A stretch of DNA of 64,000 bases from PALSA-612 sp963742925 (GTDB lineage Bacteria > Actinomycetota > Thermoleophilia > Gaiellales > Gaiellaceae): NCBI GenBank assembly GCA_963742925.1, contig CAVUNV010000005.1:186001-250000 (forward strand), written 5' to 3'. This document shows positions 17,170-28,239 of this stretch, one piece after another; position 1 is the first letter of the stretch; the number at the start of each line of letters is the position of its first letter. Below the pieces are notes generated by a model that saw nothing but the letters and a program-made list of their open reading frames with translations, was not told the origin of the DNA and searched no databases. Position numbers and translations under genes: made by a program.

Positions 17170-18235
17170 GTGGCGATTCAGACGCGCGAGCCCGTGGAGG
17201 TGGTCACCGAGCCCGCTGCGGACATCGCCCTCGTCTCGATCCGCAAGAGCTACGGTGACGTCGTTGCGGTCGACGGCGTCGACCTGGAGGTGCTCCGGGG
17301 CGAGTTCTTCACGATGCTCGGCCCGTCCGGGTCGGGCAAGACGACGACGCTCCGACTGATCGCGGGGTTCGAGCGGCCCGACGCGGGTCGGATCATGCTC
17401 GGGGGCGAGGACGTCGCGGGGCGGCTCCCTACGAGCGCGACGTCAACACCGTCTTCCAGGACTACGCGCTGTTCCCGCACATGACCGTCGGCGAGAACGT
17501 CGCCTACGGGCTGAAGGTGAAGGCGTGTCCGGAAGGCCGAGCGGACGTTGCGAGTCGCGGAGGCGCTCGAGACGGTCCGGCTCTCGGGCTACGACGCGCG
17601 CAAGCCCGCGCAGCTCTCGGGCGGCCAGCGCCAGCGCGTGGCGCTCGCGCGCGCGATCGTCAACCACCCGCGCGTGCTGCTCCTCGACGAGCCGCTCGGC
17701 GCCCTCGACCTGAAGCTCCGCCAGGAGATGCAGATCGAGCTGAAGCGCATCCAGCAGGAGGTCGGGATCACGTTCGTCTACGTGACCCACGACCAGGAAG
17801 AGGCGCTGACGATGAGCGACCGGATCGCCGTCTTCAACCACGGCCGCGTCGAGCAGGTCGGAACGCCGGTGGAGGTCTACGAGCACCCGGTCAGCGAGTT
17901 CGTGGCGGGCTTCGTCGGCGTCTCCAACGTGCTCGAGCGCGGCGGGCGCCGGTTCACGGTGCAGGCCGGAGAAGATCCGCATCCTCGAGCCCGACGATGC
18001 GCCGTCCGCCCCGGGGATCGAGACGGAGCCCGGCGTCGTCCGCGAGGTCGTCTACGTCGGCTCGGTGACGCGGTACGTCGTCGACCTCGACGAGGGCGGG
18101 ACGCTGACGGTCGTCAGTCAGAACATCGAGGTCCGGGCCGCCCGGTCGACGAGCAGGGACGGCGCGTGCTCCTCGCGTGGCGCCCCGAGAACACGTTTAC
18201 GATCGATGCTGTCGGACAAGGAGGTAGCGGAATGA
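17170..18235 (+). CDS. potA: Spermidine/putrescine-type ABC transporter ATPase, several frameshifts
   Basis: PotA-like ATPase. Walker A GPSGSGKT, Q-loop VFQDYALFPHMTVGENVAYGLKVK, signature LSGGQRQRVALARA, Walker B VLLLDEPLGALD and H-loop VTHDQEEALTMSDR are followed by a TOBE part (PEKIRILEPDD, VVREVVYVGSVTRYVV, VLLAWRPENTFTID). The frame has to be changed near 17429, 17527, 17970 and 18130-18145 to read all of this. The natural stop is probably TGA 18233-18235, overlapping the ATG of the binding-protein gene. It powers polyamine import with the next genes. The GTG start lies 10 bp after the propeller gene. Confidence 0.8.
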
Positions 18236-19415
18236 GATCGCTCTCCAGGCGAGCGCGGTAGCCGATGCTCTCGCGGCCGGCGGGCTTCTCGCCGCTCTCG
18301 TCGTCCCCGCGACCAGCATCGGCTCCGGCACGAAGGCCTTCGCGCCGCCGACGAAGATCGGCGCAGGCGAAGGGGCGCTGAACGTGATCGAGTGGCCGGC
18401 CTACACGGACCCGAGCTTCGCCAAGGCGTTCGAGAAGTCGACCGGGTGCAAGATCCATCGCAAGGACGCCGGCTCGTCGAACCAGATGGTCGCGCTGATG
18501 CGGGCAGGCGGCGGTGGCGGCGGCGGCCAGTACGACCTCGTCTCGGCCTCGGGTGACGCGAGCCTGCGGCTCGTGTTCGGGCACGACGTCGTCCCGGTCA
18601 ACATCAACCTGATCCCCGGCTGGAAGAACTTCTTCCCGTACTTCAAGTCGCCGGCACACAACACCGTGGACGGCGTTCACTACGGCGTCTCGCTGCAGTG
18701 GGGCCCGAACACGCTCATCTACAACACGAAGCAGGTGAAGCCGGTCCCGGCGAGCTGGAGCGTGGTCTACGGCAAGAAGTACGCGGGCAAGATCAGCATC
18801 CCGAACAACCCGATCCAGATCGCCGACGCGGCGCTGTACCTGATGAAGACGAAGCCGTCGCTCGGCATCCGCGACCCGTACGAGCTGACCAAGGCGCAGT
18901 TCGACGCGGCCGTGGCGCTCCTGAAGCAGCAGAAGCCGCTCGTCAAGCGGTACTGGAACTACGCGGCCGACCAGATCACCGACTTCAAGAACCAGGACGT
19001 CGTCGTCGGCTCCACCTGGCCGTATCAGACGCTGGCCCTTCAGGCGGGCAAGACGCCCGTGACGGATCTGATCCCGAAGGAGGGGACGACGGGCTGGGCG
19101 GACACGTGGATGGTGGCCGCGAAGGCGCCGCATCCGAACTGCGCCTACAAGTGGATGGCCTACGTGACCACGCCGAAGGTCGAGGCGAAGCAGGCAATCG
19201 TCTTCGGCGAGACGCCGGTCACGCCGCTCGCCTGTCCGTACATGAACAAGCTGCAGGCGGGCTCGTGTGCGCAGTACCACCTGAACGCGCCGGCGGCATA
19301 CCGGGCCTCGATCCACTTCTGGAAGACCCCGGTGGCCACCTGCGGCTGGGGCGGGCGGAAGGACTGCGTGGACTTCACGGCCTGGCAGCAGGCCTGGACG
19401 CAGATCACCGGCTAG
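18232..19415 (+). CDS. Polyamine ABC transporter substrate-binding protein 1, one frameshift
   Basis: PotD/PotF-like periplasmic-type (extracellular) binding protein of about 394 residues. ATG 18232 follows GGAGG. The signal peptide begins MRSLSRRAR, the frame slips at about 18260, and it continues VADALAAGGLLAALVVPATSIGSG. The mature part has ALNVIEWPAYTDPSFAKAFEKSTGCKI, LYNTKQVKPVPASW, ISIPNNPIQIADAALYLM and a C-terminal FWKTPVATCGWGG. A run of seven Gly (AGGGGGGGQYDL) interrupts a loop that is short in the paralogue at 21217. It captures putrescine/spermidine-like cations for the adjoining permeases. Confidence 0.82.
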
Positions 19416-19422
19416 CCGCACG

Positions 19423-20347
19423 TTGGCTTCCGACGCTGCACGGGAGGCGGGCCCCTCGCGGGGGGTCCGCCTCCGCGTCTCGGCGAGCTTCTGGCGGCGA
19501 CCCTGGCTGAAGGGCTCGGCGCTGGTCGGGCCGCCCGTCGGCCTGCTACGGGGTCGTCTACCTCGGCTCGCTCGCCGTCCTGCTCGTGTCCGGCTTCTGG
19601 GCCGTGGACGCGTTCACGAGCGAGACGGTGCACCACTGGAACCTCGGAAACTTCCAGACGATCTTCTCGACGAGCGATCTCACGTACTGGCGGATCATCG
19701 GCCGCACGGTCGGCGATCGCCGCCGCGGTCACCGTTGCCGACGCGGTCCTCGCGTTCCCGCTCGCGTACTTCATGGCCCGGATCGCGACGCCGCGGCAGC
19801 GCCAACTGCTCTTCGTGGCGGTGCTGCTTCCGCTCTGGTCGAGCTACCTCGTTCGCATCTACTCCTGGCGCACGATCCTGTCGTCGCACGGGGCTCTCAA
19901 CTGGGCGCTCGGCGGCACCGGGTTTCCGACCGACAGGATCTCGATCGGGACCGTCGGGGCAATGTGGCTCGTCTTCACCTACATCTGGCTGCCGTTCATG
20001 GTGCTGCCGGTCTTCGCCGCGATCGAGCGCGTCCCGGACAGCTACCTGGAGGCGTCGGGCGATCTCGGCGCGCGAGGGGCGCGGACGTTCCGGAGCGTCA
20101 TGCTCCCGCTCGCGCTGCCCGGCATCATCGCCGGCTCGATCTTCACGTTTTCGCTGACGCTCGGCGACTTCATCACGCCGCTGCTCGTCGGCGGCGGGCC
20201 GGGCACGTCGATGATCGGCAGCACGGTCGAGCAGAACGTCGGGCCTCAACGTTCCGTTCGCGGCTGCGCTGACCGCGGTGCCGGTCAGCGATCATGGCCC
20301 TCTACCTGTGGGCCGCGAGGCGGCTCGGCGCGTTCGAGGCGCTCTGA
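19423..20347 (+). CDS. potB: Polyamine ABC transporter permease (PotB-like), about four frameshifts
   Basis: Starts TTG 19423. Reading across breaks near 19545, 19715, 20243 and 20285 gives VVYLGSLAVLLVSGFWAVDAFT, then AVTVADAVLAFPLAYFMARIATPRQRQLLFVAVLLPLWSSYLVRIYSWRTIL, the EAA loop EASGDLGARGARTFRSVMLPLALPGIIAGS, and LTLGDFITPLLVGGGPGTSMIG, ending WAARRLGAFEAL. This is the standard six-helix PotB/PotH permease, about 308 residues. The TGA overlaps the ATG of the next permease (TGATG). The number of slips in one short gene suggests sequence errors. Confidence 0.78.
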
Positions 20348-21171
20348 TGGAAACGCGCGCCACTCGGATCGGGCTCGGGGTCTGGACGGTGCTCGTCGTC
20401 GCCTTCCTGCTGCTTCCCGCTCGCGGTGATCGCGGCCTACGCGTTCAACAGCTCGCAGATCCAGAGCTGGCCGATCTCGAGTTGGACGGTGCACTGGTTC
20501 CGGGTCGCGTGGGACAACCAGGACGTGCGGAACGCTACTCTGGCTGTCGGTGAAGGTGGGGCTGATCGCGACTGCCGTCGCCCTCGTGCTCGGCTCGATG
20601 GCCGCGTTCGGCGTCCACCGCTTCCGCTTCTTCGGGCGCGAGTCGGTCTCGCTCCTGCTGTTGCTCCCGATCGCGCTTGCCGGGCATCATCACGGGCCTC
20701 TCGCTCCAGCAGTTCTTCACGTTCGCGAACCAGCAGGCGTCGTGGCTTCCCGGGCTGCCGTTCTCGATGCTGACGATCGTGATCGGGCACGCCACGTTTT
20801 GCGTGGTCATCGTCTACAACAACGTGCTCGCGCGCCTGCGGCGCACCAGCGGGTCGCTCGTCGAAGCCTCGATGGACCTCGGGGCCGACGGGTGGCAGAC
20901 GTTCCGCTACGTCACCTGGCCGACGCTGTCGACGGCTATCGTCGGCGGCGCGCTGCTCGCGTTCGCGCTCTCCTTCGACGAGGTGATCGTGACGACGTTC
21001 ACCGCCGGGGCGCAGACGACGCTCCCGATCTTCATCCTCAACAACATCAACCGCGGGTCGCAGCTCCCCGTCATCAACGTGGTCGCGTTCGTGGTCATCC
21101 TGCTGACGGTGATCCCGGTCTGGGCGTCGGTGCGCCTGACCCGTGAGACGGGAATGCTGCGCCGCGGTTAG
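20347..21171 (+). CDS. potC: Polyamine ABC transporter permease (PotC-like), about three frameshifts
   Basis: Second inner-membrane permease. METRATRIGLGVWTVLVVAFLLLP, then after slips near 20418, 20545 and 20685: IAAYAFNSSQIQSWPISSWTVHWF, KVGLIATAVALVLGSMAAFGVHRFRF, and PGIITGLSLQQFFTFANQQASWLPGLPFSMLTIVIGHATFCVVIVYN. The EAA loop EASMDLGADGWQTFRYVTWPTL and FDEVIVTTFTAGAQTTLPIFI are clearly PotC/PotI-like. About 275 residues. It pairs with the PotB-like gene, to which it is joined by an overlapping stop/start. Confidence 0.78.
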
Positions 21172-21216
21172 GATTGATCGCAGTCCGGCGTCCAGCATCC
21201 GAGGAGCACGAGCACC

Positions 21217-22367
21217 ATCCGAGGCATCCGTACACGGCACGCCGTTCTCACGGCAGCTCTCCTGACAGCGCTTGCAGTTCCCGCGGCAGGCGTCGGCGCC
21301 GACGCACGGCAACCTGCCGACGACGATCGGCCCGGGCGAGGGCAAGCTGTCGATCGTCGCCTGGCCCGGCTTGCTCGAGCACCAGTGGGTGAAGCCGTTC
21401 GAGGCGCAGACCGGATGCAAGGTGCAGAGCAAGAACGCGGGATCGTCGAACGAGCTCGTTGCGTACATGCGGCAGGGGAAGTACGACCTCGGGGCGGTCT
21501 CGGCCGACGTCGGGCGAACGCTGATCGGCATCAAGGCGGTCGCGCCGCTGAATCTGACCCTGGTACCCGCCGTGAAGAGCTTTCTGCCGCCCTTCAGATC
21601 ACCGGTCGCGACGACTGTCGGCGCTGCGCACTTCGGGGTCGCGATCCACTGGGCGCCCGACGAGCTGCTCTACAACACGTCGAAGGTGAAGCCTGCGCCG
21701 ACCAGCTGGGGGGCGATCTACGCTTCGAAGCACCGCGGCCAGATCACGATTCCGAACGACCCGATGCAGATCGCCGACGCGGCGCTCTATCTCATGACGG
21801 CAAAGCCGTCTCTCGGCATCCGGGACCCGTACGAGCTCACGACGCGGCAACTGGCTGCCGCGGTTGCGTTGCTTCAGCGCCAGAGGCCGCTGCTCAGCGG
21901 GTACTGGAACTATCCGGCCGACGAAGTCCAGGCGTTTCAGAACGGACATGCGGTGATCGGGGCCGGCTGGCCGTGGCAGGCCGCGACGCTGAAGGCCGCG
22001 AAGGTGCCCGTGAGCGGGCTCGTTCCCAGGGAGGGCGTCACCGGCTGGATCGACTCCTGGATGGTCGCGGCGAAGGACAAGCATCCGAACTGCGCCTACC
22101 GCTGGCTGCAGTACGCCTCGACGCCGTCCGGTCCAGGCGATGATGGCGAAGGCGTACGGTGCCGCGCCGGTCAATGCCGAGGCCTGCGGCGTGATGGATC
22201 GAATGTGGACGGGCTCGTGCGAGGCGTTGCACGGGAATCCGACGGCGGCGTATCTCAACTCGATCCGGTTCTGGAAGACGCCGCTGGCCGACTGCGGGCG
22301 CGGCGGCGCGAAGAACTGCACGGACTACACGGCTTGGCAGCAGGCCTGGAGTCGACTCACGGGCTAG
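21217..22367 (+). CDS. Polyamine ABC transporter substrate-binding protein 2, two frameshifts
   Basis: Close paralogue of the binding protein at 18232. Shared stretches include TIPNDPMQIADAALYLM, AKPSLGIRDPYELT, YWNYPADEVQAF and HPNCAYRWLQYASTPS. A signal peptide (IRTRHAVLTAALLTALAVPAAGVGA) precedes a slip at about 21300; a second slip near 22132 leads to MMAKAYGAAPVNAEACGVMDRM and the end. A GAGGAG site lies before about 21217, but the first codon there is ATC, so the true start codon may be miscalled. It sits downstream of both permeases and just before the aminobutyraldehyde dehydrogenase. A second ligand specificity is inferred, not shown. Confidence 0.78.
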
Positions 22368-22377
22368 GAGGTTCGAG

Positions 22378-23823
22378 ATGTCAACGACGGTGACGAGCTA
22401 CAAGAACCTCGTCGGCGGCGACTGGGTCGACGCCCTCGAGGGTCAGACCATGGAGGTGCTCAATCCTTCGACGGGCGACGTGATCGCCGAGGTGCCGCGC
22501 GGCGGCGAAGGTGACGTCGAGCGCGCGGTCGGAGCCGCCGCGAAGGCGCTTCCGGACTGGCTCGAGAAGACGCCGAAGGATCGCATGGAGGTCCTCCTCG
22601 GGCTCGCCGACGTGATGGAGGAGCACGGCGAGGAGCTGGCGCGCCTCGAGTCGCTGAACGTCGGCAAGCCGATGTGGATCGCTCGCGACGAGATCCCCTT
22701 CTCCGCCGACAACCTGCGCTTCTTCGCCGGCGCGGCCCGGAATCTGGAGGGCAAGGCGGCCGGCGAATACGTCGCCGGCTACACGTCGTTCCTGCGCCGC
22801 GAGCCGCTCGGCATCGTCGCCGGGATCACGCCCTGGAACTACCCGCTGATGATGGCGATCTGGAAGCTCGGGCCGGCGCTCGCGGCGGGCAACGTGCAGA
22901 TCCTGAAGCCGGCCGAGCAGACGCCGCTGACGACGCTGCGCTTCCTCGAGCTGGCGCAGGAGGTGCTCCCGCCGGGTGTCGTGAACGTGATCACGGGCGA
23001 CGGGGTGCCGGTCGGCGACGGGCTCGTCCGCCATCCGGACGTCGCGCTCGTCTCCCTGACCGGCGACGTCGAGACCGGCAAGGCCATCGCCCGGAACGCC
23101 TCCGACACGCTCAAGCGCGTCCACCTCGAGCTCGGCGGCAAGGCGCCGATGGTCGTTCTCGACGACGCCGACCCGCAGGCCGTCGCCGCGGCCGTGAAGA
23201 TCGGCGGCTACTTCAACTCGGGCCAGGACTGCACGGCCTCGTCGCGCATCCTCGTCGCGGAGGGGATCTACGACGACGTGATGGCCGAGACGGTCGGCGC
23301 GGTCGAGTCGCTGAAGGTCGGCGATCCGTCGGAGGTCGACGACGTCGAGATGGGCCCGGTCATCTCGGCGGCGCAGCAGGAGCGCGTGATGGGGTTCCTC
23401 GAGCGCGCCGTCGCGGCCAAGGCCACCGTCGTGACGGGCGGCGGCACGGTCGGCGACCGGGGCTTCTTCGTCGCCCCGACGATCGTCGCCGACGTGACCC
23501 AGGACGCCGAGATCGTGCAGCGCGAGGTGTTCGGGCCGGTCGTGACCGTGCAGCGCTTCGCCTCCGACGAGGAGGCGCTCGAGCTGGCGAACGGCGTCCG
23601 CTACGCGCTCGCCGCCTCGGTCTTCTCGCAGAACGTCGGCCGCGCGCTCGCCGCCGCCCGCAAGCTCGCGTTCGGCACGGTCTGGATCAACGAGCATCTG
23701 TTCCCGCTCACCCCGGAGATGCCCCACGGCGGCTTCAAGGAGTCGGGCTACGGCAAGGACATGTCGGCCTACTCCATGGAGGAGTACACGCGCGTCAAGC
23801 ACGTGGTCGTGAAGCTGAGCTAG
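22378..23823 (+). CDS. Gamma-aminobutyraldehyde dehydrogenase-type ALDH
   Basis: Intact 481-residue NAD(P) aldehyde dehydrogenase. Catalytic Cys285 lies in FNSGQDCTASSRI, general-base Glu251 in HLELGGKAP, and the cofactor/substrate motif ITPWNYPLMMAIWKLGPALAAGN is present. The N-terminus (NLVGGDWVD) and FKESGYGKDMS near the end match the PatD/Prr group, which oxidises 4-aminobutyraldehyde from putrescine to GABA. AGGAGG ends 6 bases before the ATG and the gene follows the binding-protein stop by 10 bp, so it is in the pot operon. This gives the operon a catabolic output. Confidence 0.88.
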   Translation: MSTTVTSYKNLVGGDWVDALEGQTMEVLNPSTGDVIAEVPRGGEGDVERAVGAAAKALPDWLEKTPKDRMEVLLGLADVMEEHGEELARLESLNVGKPMWIARDEIPFSADNLRFFAGAARNLEGKAAGEYVAGYTSFLRREPLGIVAGITPWNYPLMMAIWKLGPALAAGNVQILKPAEQTPLTTLRFLELAQEVLPPGVVNVITGDGVPVGDGLVRHPDVALVSLTGDVETGKAIARNASDTLKRVHLELGGKAPMVVLDDADPQAVAAAVKIGGYFNSGQDCTASSRILVAEGIYDDVMAETVGAVESLKVGDPSEVDDVEMGPVISAAQQERVMGFLERAVAAKATVVTGGGTVGDRGFFVAPTIVADVTQDAEIVQREVFGPVVTVQRFASDEEALELANGVRYALAASVFSQNVGRALAAARKLAFGTVWINEHLFPLTPEMPHGGFKESGYGKDMSAYSMEEYTRVKHVVVKLS

Positions 23824-23839
23824 CTCGGCCGTCTCCACG

Positions 23840-25235
23840 ATGGACAAGAAGACATTCGCCGGAAGGATCGTCGTCCTGGGCTTCGGCAGCATCGGCTCGG
23901 GTCTGATGCCTTTGCTGTTCGACCATTTCGACGACCCTCGCGTCCGCATCGTGACGGCAGACGACAGGAACAGCGACATCGCCCGGGAGTACGGGGTCGA
24001 GCACGAGGTCCGGCCGATCACGGAGGCGAACTACACCCAGATCCTGCGGGACAATCTGGCTGCAGGCAGACTTCCTGGTCAACCTGACGGTGGACGTCGA
24101 TTCGCTCGACCTGATCAAGTGGTGCGCCGATCAGGATGTGCTCTACATCGACACGGTCGTCGAGCCGTGGGCCGGTTATTACACGGACGAGAGCCTCCCC
24201 GTCCACGAGCGGTCGAACTACTTCCTCAGGCAGAGGGTGCTGGATCACAGGGCAGGGTCCGGCCCCGGCCCGACCGCGATCATCGCCCACGGAGCCAATC
24301 CCGGACTGGTCAACCACTTCGTCAAGGACGCCCTTCTCCAGATAGCCGACGCCGGCGGCGTGGACGTCGAGCCCGAGACCAGACAGGAATGGGTCGTGTT
24401 GGCTCACTCGCTCGGGATCAAGGTCATTCACATCGCCGAGCGTGACACGCAACGAAGCTCAGTCCCGAAGGATCGCGGCGAGTTCGTCAACACCTGGTCG
24501 GTCGACGGCTTCATCTCCGAGGGGTGCCAGCCGTCCGAGCTCGGCTGGGGAAGTCACGAGAGATCGTTTCCCGTCGACGGCAACACGAATCCGGCGGGCT
24601 CCGGCGCAGCCATCTATCTCAACCAGCCGGGACTGATGACCCGCGTCAGGTCCTGGACCCCTGACGAAGGGCCGATGCACGGGTGGATCATCACCCACAA
24701 CGAGACCATCTCCATCGCCGACTACTTCAGCGGCGTCGTTGCGGGAGAGCTCTATCGCCCGACCGTTCACTACGCCTACCACCCTTGCGATGCCGCCGTC
24801 AGCAGCATGCACGAGATCACCGGCAAGAACTTCGTTCCCCAGGAGCGACAGAGGATCATCACCGACGATGTCGTGGACGGGGTCGACGAGCTAGGTGTGC
24901 TGCTCATGGGCAACGAGCACGGAAGCCTCTGGTATGGATCGAATCTGTCGATCGACCAGGCGAGGAAGGCGGCTCCTCACAACAACGCGACGAGTCTCCA
25001 GGTCGTCGCACCGGTGATAGCCGGAATGCTGTGGGCGATCGACAATCCCGACAGGGGAATACTCGAGGCCGACGAGTTGCCGCACGACGTGATCATCGAC
25101 ACGTGCAGGCCGTATCTCGGCAACATGGTGTCGGCGTGGACCGACTGGACCCCGCTGCAGGACCGGGGTGTCCTGTTCGCGGAGGAGGTCGACACCTCCG
25201 ATCCGTGGCAGTTCGAGAACTTCAGGGTGAGCTAG
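23840..25235 (+). CDS. hss: Homospermidine synthase, one frameshift
   Basis: About 465 residues, the usual length for bacterial homospermidine synthase. N-terminal NAD-binding GRIVVLGFGSIGSGLMPLLFDHF; then DRNSDIAREYGVEH, and after one excess base near 24066, DFLVNLTVDVDSLDLIKWCADQDVLYIDTVVEPW. Further characteristic blocks are AHGANPGLVNHFVKDAL, MHGWIITHNETISIADYFSG, YHPCDAAVSSMHEITGKNF and NATSLQVVAPVIAGMLWAIDNPDRGI. The enzyme couples two putrescines to sym-homospermidine with NAD cycling, in the cytosol. It follows the ALDH gene on the same strand by 16 bp and ends facing the MFS gene. Confidence 0.88.
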
Positions 25236-25255
25236 CCCGGCCTGGCAACGGGGGT

Positions 25256-26927
25256 CTACGTCTCGCTCGTCGCGAGTCCCTCGAGCTCGTCGAGCCTACG
25301 GCTCATCATCCGGTCGGCCGTGTGTGAGCTTCGCCGGTGCCCCGTCACGGCGGCGATGAACGGCTCCCGCTCGAGGGCATAGACGCGTGCCGTCGTCGAG
25401 GCGGTGCAGGTGGCCGTTCGAGGGACGTCCTGGAGCAGGGCGATCTCGCCGAACCCGTCGCCGCGCCCGAGCGTTGCCACGTGCTTGCCGTCTTTCGAGA
25501 CATCGACCTCGCCCTCTCCGATCACGTAGAACCGGTCGCCCTCGTCGCCTTCCCGGATCAGCACCTGACCGGGCTCGAGGTCGATCTCGACCAGGCTGTG
25601 CGCGAGACCTTCGAGCTGAGGCGCGGGCAAGGCGGCGAACAGCTGTTGCGAACGGAGCAGCGCGATCTGAACCACCGGCACCGTTGCGCCCGCGTCGATG
25701 TGAAGCAGCCCCCGACCGCACAGCAGGAGCGCGACGGGAAGCACCGCGCCCGTTCCGATCACAGCCGCCTTCGCACCGATCAGGGAGACGAGCAGGGGAA
25801 CGACCAACGAGCCGATCGCCATGCCCACCATCGACAGGCCCTCGAGGACGCCGAACACGCGCGAGACGAGGTCCGGCGGCACGGAGCGCTGGAGCAGCGT
25901 GTTGCCGGCGACGTCGAACAGCGTCCGGCCCGCGCCGGCGCACGCGAGCAGGACCATCGAGGCGATCACGCTCGGCACGAACCCGAGCACCAGGAACGCC
26001 ACGCCCCACGTGGCCGCGGCGGCCATCAGCGACGGGACCAGCCGCTTGCGGCCGACGAGTCCCGCCATGAAGACGACCGACACCACCCCGCCGAGCCCGA
26101 ACGCAGAGTTCAGATATCCGGCGCCTCCCTGGCCGATGTGGAGCAGCGACAGGGCGATCACGACAATGACCACGTCGAGCGCTCCCATCGCCACGAACTG
26201 CGCCGAGAGCACCAGGACGAGGAGTCGCACGCGGGGGTGGCTCTTCAGTGCCTTGAAGCCGCCGAAGATCTCGTCGCGCAGCGAGCTGGCCGTATCGCCC
26301 TCGTCCTCGGGAATGTCCTCGAGGTATTGCTCGTCCTTCTTCCGCTCGCCCAGCGGTGCGACGAGCACGGCCGAGACGAAGGTGACGGCAGCCATGGTCG
26401 CGAACACCCAGCCCGGGCCGGCGGCGGCGAGAATGACGCCTGCGAGCGCCGGCGCCACCAGCGCGCTGACGCTCTCGTTCCAGCCCGAGACGACGTTCGT
26501 CGCGGTGAGCTCCTCCGGCCGGCGCGCGAGGAACGGGAACGAGCACCGACTGCGCCGGCCGCGTGATCGTGACCGCGGTCGCCGCGAATGCGGCGAGCGT
26601 GTAGACGAGATACCAGGGCGCGCCACTGATCATCGCGATCGCCGTGGCGGCCATCCCAGCCGCCTGGGCCACGTAGCCGAGCGTGAGGATCTTGGCCGGT
26701 GATCCGCGGTCCGCGAGGACGGCCGGCAGAGGACCGAAGATGGCAGCCGGCACGAGCTGGATGACGGCGACGACGCCGGCCGCGGTGGCGCCGCCGCGGT
26801 TGTAGGCGTAGACGAGCATCGCGATCCAGACGGCCCACTCCGACGAGTTGAAGCCGAACAGGGCGAGCTGGACGCGCCGTAGCCCCGGATTGAGCCCAAC
26901 CGCAGCGAATACCTTGCGCCAGCCGAT
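25256..26927 (-). CDS. MFS transporter fused to a cyclic-nucleotide-binding domain, one frameshift
   Basis: The N-terminal two thirds is a 12-helix-like major facilitator part: VQLALFGFNSSEWAVWIAMLVYAYNRGGATAAG, PAAIFGPLPAVLADRG, then after a slip near 26535, NVVSGWNESVSALVAPALAGVILAAAGPGW. The last 130 residues form a cNMP/Crp-type sensor domain: FAALPAPQLEGLAHSLVEIDLEPGQVLIREGDEGDRFYVIGEGEVDV, then GDGFGEIALLQDVPRTATCTA. No DNA-binding helix follows. The start is uncertain because no standard start codon precedes GWRKVFAAVGLNPG; ATC 26927 is used as the limit. It is downstream of the saccharopine-dehydrogenase-like gene on the same strand. Cargo unknown. Confidence 0.75.
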
Positions 26928-26978
26928 CGATCTGACCGGGGATGACGGCCGAAGCCTGTCACATGCCGCACGAGGAAG

Positions 26979-28239
26979 CTAGTCTCTTTTCGCCTCCGTC
27001 CGCGCGGTACCGACTCCTGGAGCTAAGGCCGTCCGTTCCGAGATGCCGTGCGGAGAGCCGTACTCGGCGAGCAGGTCGAGGAACGGCACCGGATCGAACG
27101 ACTCGGGGCCGACGACGCCGGTGCCCTTCCAGTCGCCGCGGGCGAGCAGCTCGAGCGCGATCGACCGGGTTGATCGCCGTTTGCCAGACGACCGCCTGCG
27201 AGCCGTACTCCCGCATCGTCCACTCGTTGTCCACGACGTGGTAGACGTAGGTGGCGCGCGGTGCGCCGTCCTTGCCCTTGCCGGTCACGTACGTGCCGGC
27301 GCAGGTCTTGCCCGTCATCCGCTCGCCGAGGCCGCCGGGGTCGGGGAGGCACGCGGCGACGACGTCTCGCGGTGCCACCTCGACGCCGCCGACGCGAATC
27401 TTCTCCTTGGAGGCGAGGCCGAGCTCGCGGAGCCACTTGAGCACGGCGACGAACTCGAGGCTCAGCCCGTACTTGAACGTGACGCGGCGGCAGTCGATCA
27501 CGCGCGGGATCAGCGCGACCTCCTCGTGCTCGACGTTGACGCACTCCATCTCGCCGATGCCCTCGGGGAACTCGAACATCTCGGGCTCGGACAGCGGTTC
27601 GGTCGTGAACCAGCCGCGGTCCTTCTCCCAGACGAGCGCCGGGTTCAGGCACTCCTCGATCGTCGTCCAGATCGAGAAGGTCGGCGCGAACTCGTAGCCC
27701 TCGACGACGAGGTCGGCGCCGTCGCGCACGGACACCTCGTCGAGCTCGGAGAACAGATGGTCGGAGGCGTAGCGCGCGGCCACGTCGGAGAAGCCCGGCT
27801 CGACGCCCATGCCCGCGATGGCGAGCTGCCCCGCCTTCCGCCACGCCTCGTCACGCTCGAACTGCCGGTCCGCGAGCTTCACGCCGCACTCCTCGTACGG
27901 GTTGTCCGGGTGCGGCTCCGACAGCGTGCAGGCCATGTCGAGGTACGTCGCGCCGGCCTGGAGCGAGGCGTCGAGGACGGGGACGACGAAGCGCGGATCG
28001 ACCGCGTTCAGCACGGCGTCGGCGCGCAACGCCCGGATCAGGGCGGCCAGCGAAGCGACGTCTGTCGCGTCGACACGGGCGGCGGCGAACCGGTCCGGCT
28101 CGCCGAGCGAGTCGGCGGCGGCGGTCGCGCGGTCGATGTCGAGGTCGCCGAGGATGATCCGGTCGAAGAATTCGCGCCGCTGGGCGATCTTGGCGAACGC
28201 CCTCCCGACGCCGCCGGATCCGATCACGAGGATGTTCAT
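26979..28239 (-). CDS. Saccharopine dehydrogenase-fold oxidoreductase, one frameshift
   Basis: NAD(P) Rossmann start MNILVIGSGGVGRAFAKIAQRREF, then DADRA-like ILGDLDIDRA, DMACTLSEPHPDNPYEE, GMGVEPGFSDVAARYA and AVLKWLRELGLASKEKI. This is the LYS9 family that includes saccharopine dehydrogenase and carboxynorspermidine/carboxyspermidine synthase. A slip near 27165 is needed to reach the family C-terminus ALELLARGDWKGTGVVGPESFDPVPFLDLLAEYG, then a stop at 26979-26981; about 420 residues. ATG 28239 faces the Lrp gene across 127 bp of operator-like sequence. In a polyamine island a carboxypolyamine or related imine-reducing role is plausible, not proved. Confidence 0.78.

Noticed and set aside
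17170..22367. Programmed ribosomal frameshifting in the pot operon
   Set aside because: The slips occur at many unrelated places without a shared slippery sequence plus stem, so sequence indels are far more likely.
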